A program made the position numbers and the translations under genes. From Flavobacteriales bacterium (lineage in GTDB: Bacteria; Bacteroidota; Bacteroidia; Flavobacteriales_G; JALEGO01): a stretch of 40,913 bases of DNA. Below, piece by piece: positions 1-7,100 of this stretch. The notes beneath the pieces are model-generated. The model saw only the letters and a program-made list of their open reading frames with translations. It did not search any database and had not been told where the DNA came from. Where the stretch lies: NCBI GenBank assembly GCA_020629755.1, contig JAHDCS010000015.1, forward strand, positions 1-40,913, in the 5' to 3' direction. Position 1 is the first letter of the stretch, and each line of letters starts with the position of its first letter.

Positions 1-738
1 CAAATCCTTTGCGCGCAAAGGATTTTTCTCAGTATAACTTATCCGAATGGTTTTAGCATTTGCATTTAAAATATCAATACTTAAATTTCTCTGGACAGTA
101 TTAGCTAATTCATTTAAATCATTAAAAACTATATAATGATTAGATGGAAATTTACCCGATGAAAATGCATGATCTTTTAATCTTAAATAAAAAGAAAAAT
201 TTGGCAATACAATTAAGTCATTGACCTTAAAACTGTTTTTATAACTTTTTTGATTGTGGGTGTAAGAGACCTCTACTTGTTGTTCAGAAGTAAAACTAAT
301 AAAGATTTTAGATTTAAAAATTGACGAGTCAAGTTTTATGGGCTCAATTGAAAAAAATGAAGACGTATACAAATCAAAATCTAAAAGATATCCCGAATTG
401 TAATATGAAATTTGAATGGGCATTTTTTCAAGCACCCGTTTTATAAATGTCTTAGACCTTAAGTATTCTACATCTGCAAATAAATCATCTTCAATAACAG
501 CAAAGCCTTTTTCAGACAATACTTTATCGGCCTGATTGTTATTTCTTATTTGGATTATTGACTCTGATTGGTATGTTCTTTGCGTGTATTTATTGATTAA
601 AAAAGCCAAAAACATAAACACAAGAAACAATAAGACTATCCAAGGCAATGTCTTTTTCAAAACATATAAGATCAACCCCGTACTAATACGAACCGGACTT
701 GATTGTTCTTGTATATTATTTATTGGTACCTGAGACAA
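1..738 (-). CDS. Wzc-like polysaccharide chain-length/tyrosine autokinase, N-terminal part (partial)
   Basis: The first 246 codons of a protein that runs off the left edge. It opens MSQVPINNIQEQ and has a transmembrane segment at about residues 22-46 (ILYVLKKTLPWIVLLFLVFM), followed by an extracytoplasmic region. That region begins YQSESIIQI and later reads IRISYTEKNPLRAKDL, the pattern of the Wzz chain-length domain of Wzc-type proteins. The kinase domain, if present, lies outside the window. The start is TTG at 738-736, 6 bp after the end of the Wza-like gene. An in-frame TAG sits two codons upstream and no ATG precedes the membrane segment. Wza followed by Wzc is the usual order in export operons, so this protein probably controls polymer length and works with Wza. 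It could instead be a Wzz-only protein without a kinase. Confidence 0.8.
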   Translation of the reverse strand, partial: MSQVPINNIQEQSSPVRISTGLILYVLKKTLPWIVLLFLVFMFLAFLINKYTQRTYQSESIIQIRNNNQADKVLSEKGFAVIEDDLFADVEYLRSKTFIKRVLEKMPIQISYYNSGYLLDFDLYTSSFFSIEPIKLDSSIFKSKIFISFTSEQQVEVSYTHNQKSYKNSFKVNDLIVLPNFSFYLRLKDHAFSSGKFPSNHYIVFNDLNELANTVQRNLSIDILNANAKTIRISYTEKNPLRAKDL

Positions 739-744
739 TGGCTA

Positions 745-1512
745 TTATTGATTACGTAAAATTTGCCAAGAAATCAAAAGCCCGAGCGTTGAGGCGACTA
801 AAGAGAGTAATGGAGAAATCTCTTCTAATGACTCTCTAATAAAATTAAAGGATGGTCTTACGTAAATAACATCATTCGCTTGCATAATCATACCCGCATG
901 CTGCACACCATCCATACGCGATAGATCAATGTTATACACCTGGGTTTCGCCATTAATATCGCGTAAAACATAAATCTCTCTGGAGCGGGCATACTTAGAA
1001 ATCCCCCCAGCTAAACCCAAAGCTTCAATTAAAGTGGTATTTTCATTTTTTAAAGGCACCACCCTACCATTATGTCCTTCGCCCGTAAAAACAACCACTC
1101 TTTTGTTGGCAATAGAGAGTTGTACAAACGGATTAATATAATACTCACTATACTTAGATTCTAAATGCATTTCTGCCTCTTTTAAAGAGTATCCATTCAA
1201 GTTAACCCGACCTATCACAGGTAATTTAACTTGGCCATCTTGCTCAACAACATAGGTTGATTGTTCATCCAAATATTGGTTATTTTCAAAGTTCTCAAAT
1301 GTGGTTACATCTACAAGCTTATAGCCGTCTTTAGAATAAATTTTAAAGTTCAATATATCATTAGGTGCTATTGTATATTGAAGATTAGTAGAATCAGTGA
1401 GTGCATCAAACACAAAGCCTTTTTTTGCTTTAAACATGATTGAAGGCTGAAAGAGCCTACAAGAAGAAAGTAGAACCAAGAAAAAAAAATATAAAACCCA
1501 GTGTTTTCTCAT
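745..1512 (-). CDS. Wza-like polysaccharide export outer-membrane lipoprotein
   Basis: A 255-residue protein with a lipoprotein signal peptide: a hydrophobic run at 5-15, then L15-S16-S17-C18, so Cys18 should be lipidated. Residues about 45-130 fit the polysaccharide export domain (YTIAPNDILNFKIY, then the VIGRVNLNGYSLKEAE stretch). Residues about 137-220 fit an SLBB domain (VPLKNENTTLIEALGLAGGI and DVIYVRPSF). A hydrophobic helix at about 235-252 ends the protein, as in other Bacteroidota family members. Known members form the outer-membrane channel for capsular or exopolysaccharide. The downstream gene is the Wzc-like partner, 6 bp away. A clear promoter lies just upstream of this gene, so the wza-wzc pair can be transcribed separately from the glycosyltransferase and asnB genes. 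Confidence 0.9.
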   Translation of the reverse strand: MRKHWVLYFFFLVLLSSCRLFQPSIMFKAKKGFVFDALTDSTNLQYTIAPNDILNFKIYSKDGYKLVDVTTFENFENNQYLDEQSTYVVEQDGQVKLPVIGRVNLNGYSLKEAEMHLESKYSEYYINPFVQLSIANKRVVVFTGEGHNGRVVPLKNENTTLIEALGLAGGISKYARSREIYVLRDINGETQVYNIDLSRMDGVQHAGMIMQANDVIYVRPSFNFIRESLEEISPLLSLVASTLGLLISWQILRNQ

Positions 1513-1528
1513 GATAAAAAATCGAACC

Positions 1529-1559
1529 CAAATCTAAAGATTTAAAGAGACCTTGACAA
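1529..1559 (-). promoter_or_regulatory. Promoter of the wza-wzc pair
   Basis: On the minus strand, TTG (1559-1557), 20 bp, then TAGATTTG (1536-1529) matches the Bacteroidota -33/-7 promoter form. Taking the transcription start as about 5 nt after the last G puts it near 1524, which gives a leader of about 12 nt before the ATG at 1512. Confidence 0.6.
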
Positions 1560-1565
1560 ATTAAA

Positions 1566-1622
1566 AGAGTTCTTTTCAAAAAGCGTAATAAGATTTTAAA
1601 TTTTAGTTTTGGCAAGAACTCT
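1566..1622 (-). terminator. Long-loop inverted repeat after the glycosyltransferase gene
   Basis: AGAGTTCTT and AAGAACTCT form a perfect 9-bp inverted repeat around a 39-nt AT-rich loop. Read on the minus strand, the second arm is followed by TTTAATTT. It begins 7 bp after the glycosyltransferase stop codon, so it may end the asnB/glycosyltransferase transcript. The loop is long for an intrinsic terminator, so this call is tentative. Confidence 0.35.
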
Positions 1623-1628
1623 AAAAGC

Positions 1629-2798
1629 TTAGCAATTCATAAGCCTGGTATATAATTGGTGCATATTTTCACACAACACCTGATATGAAAATTTTTGTAA
1701 CACAAATGCTTTTGCTCTTAAAGCATTGGCTTGCGCATTTTGATTCTTATTGATTAACATTGAAAGGTTTTTAGTATATCCTTCCAAATCATTTGGGGCA
1801 GACAATAATACAGATCCGCTTTGCTCAACAACATCTTCAATGCCACCAACACGGGTTGATACAATCGGTTTTTGTGCTGCTTGCGCTTCTATTAAACTTA
1901 CTGGAGTACCTTCATTTAAAGAACAAAGCGCTACAACATCTAATCCATGATAGGCCCAAGGAATATCTTTAATCCAAGAGGTAAATATAAAAAACTGTTC
2001 TAAATTAAAGTCTGACACCATTTGAATCAGCTCCTTTTTAAGCTGCCCGTCTCCTACAATAAAGACTTTTATATTTGTTTGCCCTCTGTCTACCAATTTT
2101 TTAATTGCTTTAATTAAAAATTGATGATTCTTTACAGGCACCAATCGCCCCACAATACCAATAGCTATGATTTGTTTATCAAGATTGTATTTCAATCTAA
2201 AATCTTTTCTATTCTGCTTTGTATTTTCAGAAAATCTTTTCAAATCAAAGCCTAATGGAACAATCTCAAATTTTTCATTTGATGCAATCTTATGCTGATC
2301 TACCAATTCTTTTTTTTGGATATGACTTATCGCAATAAGCGCCGTTGATTTTTGTGCTAAAAACCGTTCAATTTTTTTATAAATTAGGGTCTTTATTTTA
2401 GAAAAATAAGAATGAAATACATGCCCATGAAACGTATGCACCACACACTCAACGCCCTCTAAATAAGCCGCATAACGACCAATCGCACCTGCCTTAGAGG
2501 CATGAGTATGTACAATATCAGGTTCAAACTCACGAATGATTTCTCTTATTTTTTTAAAGGCTTTAAAATCTTTGCGCAAATTTATCTCTCTGGACATTTC
2601 AGGGATCTCCGTGTAGGTGATATTAAGCCGATCTAAAATAAATGCTGAGCTTCCTTCAGACGCTAACTTTGCCCCCCCTATGAGTAGTGTTTGATAATGT
2701 TCAGGCAGATACTTAGACAGGTAGGCCACATTGTAGGTTGGCCCCCCTAAATTGAATCGATTAATGATTCTTAATATTTTTATCTTTCTGTCTTTCAT
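1629..2798 (-). CDS. GT4-family glycosyltransferase for exopolysaccharide
   Basis: A 389-residue GT-B fold glycosyltransferase with no signal peptide. The N-terminal acceptor domain begins KILRIINRFNLGGP and contains PDIVHTHASKAGAIGRYA and HTFHGHVFHSYF. The C-terminal donor domain begins near 210 (IIAIGIVGRLVPVKNH) and carries the family EX7E motif at E296 and E304 (EGTPVSLIE), then STRVGGIEDVV. Enzymes of this type add a sugar from an activated donor to a lipid-linked oligosaccharide on the cytoplasmic face of the inner membrane. The sugar specificity cannot be read from the sequence. It lies 5 bp after asnB and is followed, after an inverted repeat, by the Wza/Wzc export genes, which supports a polysaccharide role. 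Confidence 0.87.
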   Translation of the reverse strand: MKDRKIKILRIINRFNLGGPTYNVAYLSKYLPEHYQTLLIGGAKLASEGSSAFILDRLNITYTEIPEMSREINLRKDFKAFKKIREIIREFEPDIVHTHASKAGAIGRYAAYLEGVECVVHTFHGHVFHSYFSKIKTLIYKKIERFLAQKSTALIAISHIQKKELVDQHKIASNEKFEIVPLGFDLKRFSENTKQNRKDFRLKYNLDKQIIAIGIVGRLVPVKNHQFLIKAIKKLVDRGQTNIKVFIVGDGQLKKELIQMVSDFNLEQFFIFTSWIKDIPWAYHGLDVVALCSLNEGTPVSLIEAQAAQKPIVSTRVGGIEDVVEQSGSVLLSAPNDLEGYTKNLSMLINKNQNAQANALRAKAFVLQKFSYQVLCENMHQLYTRLMNC

Positions 2799-2803
2799 GC
2801 TGT

Positions 2804-4672
2804 TTAGCTCATGTATTTTTCATGCCATTTTTGAAAAACAAAATATGCCCAAATCGTTCGTCCAGAATCTTCAGGATTTGCACTTAAAAACTTAGTATAT
2901 ACACGCTGTAAAACCTCAGCATTAAATAATTTTTGTGCATGAATATAGTGAGGCGAAAAATAATAGTCTAACTTTTCTTTCAGACTATTTTTGAGCCAAA
3001 AATCAATAGGTATTTCAAAGCCTTTTTTGGGGCGCTCAAAAATTTGTCTAGGCAAATATGCCTTATACGTCTCTCTCAATATTTTTTTAGCATATCGGCT
3101 GTTTATTTTATACTCTGAGGGCAATGTATTGACAAACTCTATTATTCTATAATCTAAATAGGGTGAGCGAACCTCTAAACTATTTGCCATACTCATGCGA
3201 TCTACTTTAACAAGCATATCTGAAGGCAAAACCAAAGATTGATCAGTCAAAAGCACTGCTTGTAGCTCATCTACAGAATTGTTAAAATAATCTACATAAG
3301 CCTCTTTTGAGACAGCCTGTTCGGTTGCTAAAAGCTCGCTGAGTCCATTAACGTGAGAAAAGCCTGCCCACATCCAATATCTCTCTTTAGGCGAAAGCAC
3401 CACTCCTTTTTTAAACCGTTTGAGTTGTCTGTATGTGTTTGATAAAAAATTATCTCTTGAAGAACGAACAGGCAGACCTGTAGGCAGACATCGCCATACC
3501 GCTTTTTCTAAAGCTGATAAGGTTTGCATTTTATAAACGGCTCTATGCTTATTATAGCCAGAAAAAACCTCATCTGCCCCATCTCCAGAAAGTGCTACCG
3601 ATATACGCGCTTTTGCTTTTTTAGCTAAAAAATAAAGCGCTAAGGCTGATGAATCGGCAAAAGGCTCACATAGATAGCTTAATGCCTGATCCATTTGATC
3701 GAATACATCATTTGAGTGCATCTTAAAGGTATGGTGTCGAGACTTTATTTTTTCAGCCACTAATTCGGCATACTGCGTTTCATCAAAAAAATCATGATCG
3801 CTAAAGCCCAAAGAAAAAGTCTGCAAATGATCTACCTTCTTCGCTGCAATACTTGCGATTATCGAAGAATCAATCCCTCCACTTAAAAAACAACCTGTTG
3901 CAACATCACTAACCAGTCTTTTTTCTACTGCGTCATCTAAAAGTGTTTTTAACTTATCTTGAGCGTTTCCATAGCTTAGTTGTGTTTGTTGCGCTTTTAA
4001 ATGATAGTATGTCTTAGATTGTAAGGTCTTTTTTTGATAATTAATCTCTATGTATTCACCAGGCTTCACCTTGTTTACACCTTTAAAAATAGAGAGGTCT
4101 TCTGGAATATATTGTAAATGAAAATAAAGAGAAAGGGCCTTTGTATTGATTTGTTTTTCAGGGAGGATGTTAACTAGTGCTTTTAACTCAGAAGCAAATA
4201 CTGTATACGCCTTTTGTTTTGAATAATACAAGGGTTTTATACCATAACGATCTCTGATTAAATAACACATATCACGCTTTTGATCATACAGGGCTATTGA
4301 AAAGAAACCATTAAGTTTAGAAATAAAGTCAATGCCATAAACCTCATATAAATGGAGCAATACCTCTGTGTCAGAATGTGTTGAAAACACCCTTCCCTTT
4401 TTAATAAGCGCTTCACGTAAAGAGCTAAAATTAAAAATCTCACCATTAAACACAATTACCAAACCTTCTTTTTTCAAAGACATCGGCTGATTGGCTTTCG
4501 AAGACAAATCTATAATTGAAAGTCGTCGATGGGCCAAGAGAACAGATTCTGAGCTAAACATGCCTTTGGCATCAGGACCTCTATACTTTAAGGTTTCAGA
4601 AGCCTTTTGTATAGCTTCAGAAAATTGCAATGCGCTAGCATCAAAAGATACTAGACCTAAAATGCCGCACAT
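2804..4672 (-). CDS. asnB: Glutamine-hydrolysing asparagine synthetase
   Basis: A class B asparagine synthetase of 622 residues. The glutaminase domain starts MCGILGLV, with catalytic Cys2, Arg50, the N76-G77-E78 stretch and Asp101. The synthetase domain has the ATP pyrophosphatase motif SGGIDSS at 264-270 and later SGDGADEVFSGYNKH. The start is fixed because Cys2 must be exposed. It transfers amide nitrogen from glutamine to aspartate, or to a related carboxylate. It lies directly before a polysaccharide glycosyltransferase (5-bp gap). AsnB-like proteins are common in surface polysaccharide clusters, where they may amidate sugar acids, so its role here may not be bulk asparagine supply. Its stop-to-start relation with lpdA (8 bp) suggests co-transcription. 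Confidence 0.9.
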   Translation of the reverse strand: MCGILGLVSFDASALQFSEAIQKASETLKYRGPDAKGMFSSESVLLAHRRLSIIDLSSKANQPMSLKKEGLVIVFNGEIFNFSSLREALIKKGRVFSTHSDTEVLLHLYEVYGIDFISKLNGFFSIALYDQKRDMCYLIRDRYGIKPLYYSKQKAYTVFASELKALVNILPEKQINTKALSLYFHLQYIPEDLSIFKGVNKVKPGEYIEINYQKKTLQSKTYYHLKAQQTQLSYGNAQDKLKTLLDDAVEKRLVSDVATGCFLSGGIDSSIIASIAAKKVDHLQTFSLGFSDHDFFDETQYAELVAEKIKSRHHTFKMHSNDVFDQMDQALSYLCEPFADSSALALYFLAKKAKARISVALSGDGADEVFSGYNKHRAVYKMQTLSALEKAVWRCLPTGLPVRSSRDNFLSNTYRQLKRFKKGVVLSPKERYWMWAGFSHVNGLSELLATEQAVSKEAYVDYFNNSVDELQAVLLTDQSLVLPSDMLVKVDRMSMANSLEVRSPYLDYRIIEFVNTLPSEYKINSRYAKKILRETYKAYLPRQIFERPKKGFEIPIDFWLKNSLKEKLDYYFSPHYIHAQKLFNAEVLQRVYTKFLSANPEDSGRTIWAYFVFQKWHEKYMS

Positions 4673-4680
4673 CTGAGCTT

Positions 4681-6069
4681 TTAAAGATGAATAACCTCAT
4701 CATAGGCTGCCGCAGCAGCTTCCATTACAGCTTCACTCATGGTTGGGTGTGGATGTACTGCTTTAATCATCTCATGACCTGTTGTTTCAAGTTTACGTGC
4801 CACTACTATTTCGGCAATCATCTCGGTTACATTGTATCCGATCATATGCCCGCCTAAAAGCTCTCCGTATTTGGCGTCAAAAATAAGCTTTACAAATCCT
4901 TCCTTATGCCCTGCCGCTGAGGCTTTACCCGAAGCAGAAAACGGAAACTTTCCTACTTTTATTTCATAGCCTGCTTCTTTGGCTGCTTTTTCTGTATAGC
5001 CAACCGAAGCAATTTCGGGCGAACAATAGGTGCATCCTGGTATATTATTATAATCAAGAGCCTCTGGCTGATGACCCGCAATAGATTCTACACAAATAAT
5101 TCCTTCTGCACTAGCTACATGGGCTAAGGCTTGCCCTGCCACACAATCTCCAATGGCATAAACACCAGGAATATTGGTTTTGTAATGTTTGTCTACTACA
5201 ATTTTGCCTTTGTCTGTAACCACGCCAACATCTTCTAGACCTACCCCTTCTATATTAGAAACCACTCCAACAGCAGAAAGTACAATATCTGCCTCAATTT
5301 TTTCTTCACCTGATTTAGTGTTTATGGTTGAAATACATTTTTTACCCTTAACCTCTACGCCAGTAACGGATGAAGAGGTCATCACTTTAATGCCCATTTT
5401 TTTAAACGAACGCTCTAATTGCTTACTCACATCTGCGTCTTCAACAGGCACAATAGACGGTTGGTATTCCACTAGGGTTACCTGAGTGCCCATAGACTGA
5501 TAAAAATAGGCAAACTCAGAGCCTATGGCACCTGATCCAACCACAAGCATTGATTTAGGAAGTGACGGCAAAGTCATCGCTTCTCTATACCCAATAATCT
5601 GTTTACCGTCCTGAGGCAGGCTATCAAGTACTCTTGATCGAGCCCCTAAAGCCAATATAATGTGAGAGGCCTGATAGATTTGTTTTTTAGATTTATCATC
5701 GGTCACTTCAACTTCTTTATTCGAAATAAGCTTTCCGAAGCCTTTAATCACATCAATTTTATTTTTTTTCATTAAAAACTCAACCCCTCCACTCATGCCA
5801 TTTGCCACCTCTCTGCTGCGCTTAACTACGGCTTTAAAATCCGCAGTACTTTTACTCACTTTAATCCCAAAATCATCTGCGTGCTTTAAATAATTAAACA
5901 CCTGCGCGCTTTTCAATAATGCTTTTGTGGGAATGCATCCCCAATTTAAACATATCCCTCCTAAAGATTCTTTTTCTACAATGGCCGTTTTTAGCCCAAG
6001 TTGTGAAGCACGAATGGCGGCCACATATCCTCCCGGACCACTTCCTACTACTATAAGATCATATTTCAT
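4681..6069 (-). CDS. lpdA: Dihydrolipoyl dehydrogenase (E3)
   Basis: A 462-residue flavoprotein disulfide reductase. It has an N-terminal FAD-binding motif (VVGSGPGGYVAAIRA), the redox-active pair C40-LNWG-C45 in GGICLNWGCIPTKAL, an NAD-binding motif (VVGSGAIGSEFAYF), a second FAD motif (VYAIGDC) and the C-terminal catalytic dyad His441/Glu446 in HPHPTMSEA. E3 reoxidises dihydrolipoamide with NAD+ in the pyruvate, 2-oxoglutarate and branched-chain dehydrogenase complexes and the glycine cleavage system. No E1 or E2 genes are in this window, so it probably serves several complexes. It is separated from phoH by 83 bp and followed closely by asnB. Confidence 0.95.
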   Translation of the reverse strand: MKYDLIVVGSGPGGYVAAIRASQLGLKTAIVEKESLGGICLNWGCIPTKALLKSAQVFNYLKHADDFGIKVSKSTADFKAVVKRSREVANGMSGGVEFLMKKNKIDVIKGFGKLISNKEVEVTDDKSKKQIYQASHIILALGARSRVLDSLPQDGKQIIGYREAMTLPSLPKSMLVVGSGAIGSEFAYFYQSMGTQVTLVEYQPSIVPVEDADVSKQLERSFKKMGIKVMTSSSVTGVEVKGKKCISTINTKSGEEKIEADIVLSAVGVVSNIEGVGLEDVGVVTDKGKIVVDKHYKTNIPGVYAIGDCVAGQALAHVASAEGIICVESIAGHQPEALDYNNIPGCTYCSPEIASVGYTEKAAKEAGYEIKVGKFPFSASGKASAAGHKEGFVKLIFDAKYGELLGGHMIGYNVTEMIAEIVVARKLETTGHEMIKAVHPHPTMSEAVMEAAAAAYDEVIHL

Positions 6070-6152
6070 GACAAAATAATTTTTGTTTTACTAAGGTAAA
6101 CAATCCATTGATTTAAAAAATCATCCCGCCAAAGAAATTAAAAAAGTCTTGG

Positions 6153-7100
6153 TTATAGTTGCTCTTTTTTGTTGAATGCCTCAATGATTTTTGGCACTAA
6201 AGAATGCCTAAGCACATCGCTCTTGGTTAAAGCAACCCAACTAATTTGAGAAATAGACTGCAATGCTTCTTGAGCAAAAAACAAACCCGAGGCTGTATGT
6301 TTGGGCAAATCAATTTGAGAAGGATCGCCCGTCACAATAAATTTAGCCCGTTTACCCATACGGGTTAAAAACATCTTAAGTTGCTTATGGGTCGCATTTT
6401 GCGCTTCATCTAAAATAACAAATGCATTATCTAAGGTTCGACCACGCATAAACCCTAAAGGGGCAATTTGTATTTGTTTGTTTTTAAAATAAAAAGACAG
6501 GCGTTCTGGACTGATCATTTCTTGTAGTGCATCATACAAAGGCTGTAGGTACGGATCTAATTTCTCTTTAATATCTCCAGGCAAAAAACCAAGCTGTTCT
6601 CCTGCATCCACTGCCGGACGTGTAAGTATGATTTTTTCGATAGACTTTTCTTTTAGAGCCTTTACAGCAAGGGCTACCGCTGTATATGTTTTACCACTGC
6701 CTGCAGGGCCAATCGCAAACATTAAATCATGGGTTTGCATGGCTTTAAGCATTTGTATCTGCCCATTCGTTTTAGCCGAAATTACTTTTCCGTGGTGTCC
6801 ATATAAAATAATTTTAGAATCTCCATTTTTGTTATGGTTTTGGGGGGATGAAAACAGCGACTTAAAAGTATCGGCACTAATGCTTTTATGAAGGGTCAAA
6901 TGTTTTACAACCGCCTTAATTCCGTTTTCTAAGGTCTTAAGACTCGTGGCATCTGCTTTGATCTTTAGCGTTTGCTTGCGCAAAACAAGATGGATGTGAG
7001 GATACATCTGTTTCAAAAGGGAGACATGATGGTTAGAAGGCCCTGAAAAATCTAAAAGAAGATCAGAGGGTATCTCAATGTCTAATGTCTTTAGATCCAT
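6153..7100 (-). CDS. PhoH-family ATPase
   Basis: A 315-residue PhoH-like protein. A short N-terminal region of about 110 residues precedes a P-loop ATPase domain. Walker A is GPAGSGKT at 131-138; ILTRPAVDAGEQLGFLPGD and the Walker B stretch ILDEAQN (229-235) follow, then FIVTGDPSQIDLP. Family members are cytoplasmic and linked to RNA processing and ribosome maturation; some are phosphate-starvation inducible. The 10-bp overlap with alaS, whose stop lies inside this gene's first codons, indicates translation coupled to alaS from the same transcript. No PIN or KH domain is fused here. The biochemical role remains general. Confidence 0.88.
   Translation of the reverse strand: MDLKTLDIEIPSDLLLDFSGPSNHHVSLLKQMYPHIHLVLRKQTLKIKADATSLKTLENGIKAVVKHLTLHKSISADTFKSLFSSPQNHNKNGDSKIILYGHHGKVISAKTNGQIQMLKAMQTHDLMFAIGPAGSGKTYTAVALAVKALKEKSIEKIILTRPAVDAGEQLGFLPGDIKEKLDPYLQPLYDALQEMISPERLSFYFKNKQIQIAPLGFMRGRTLDNAFVILDEAQNATHKQLKMFLTRMGKRAKFIVTGDPSQIDLPKHTASGLFFAQEALQSISQISWVALTKSDVLRHSLVPKIIEAFNKKEQL

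Noticed and set aside
2672-2747. C6 and C7 tracts in the glycosyltransferase gene as phase-variation switches.
   Set aside because: The frame is intact and tracts of 6-7 bases are short for slippage switching. Similar runs occur in housekeeping genes (alaS near 7150).
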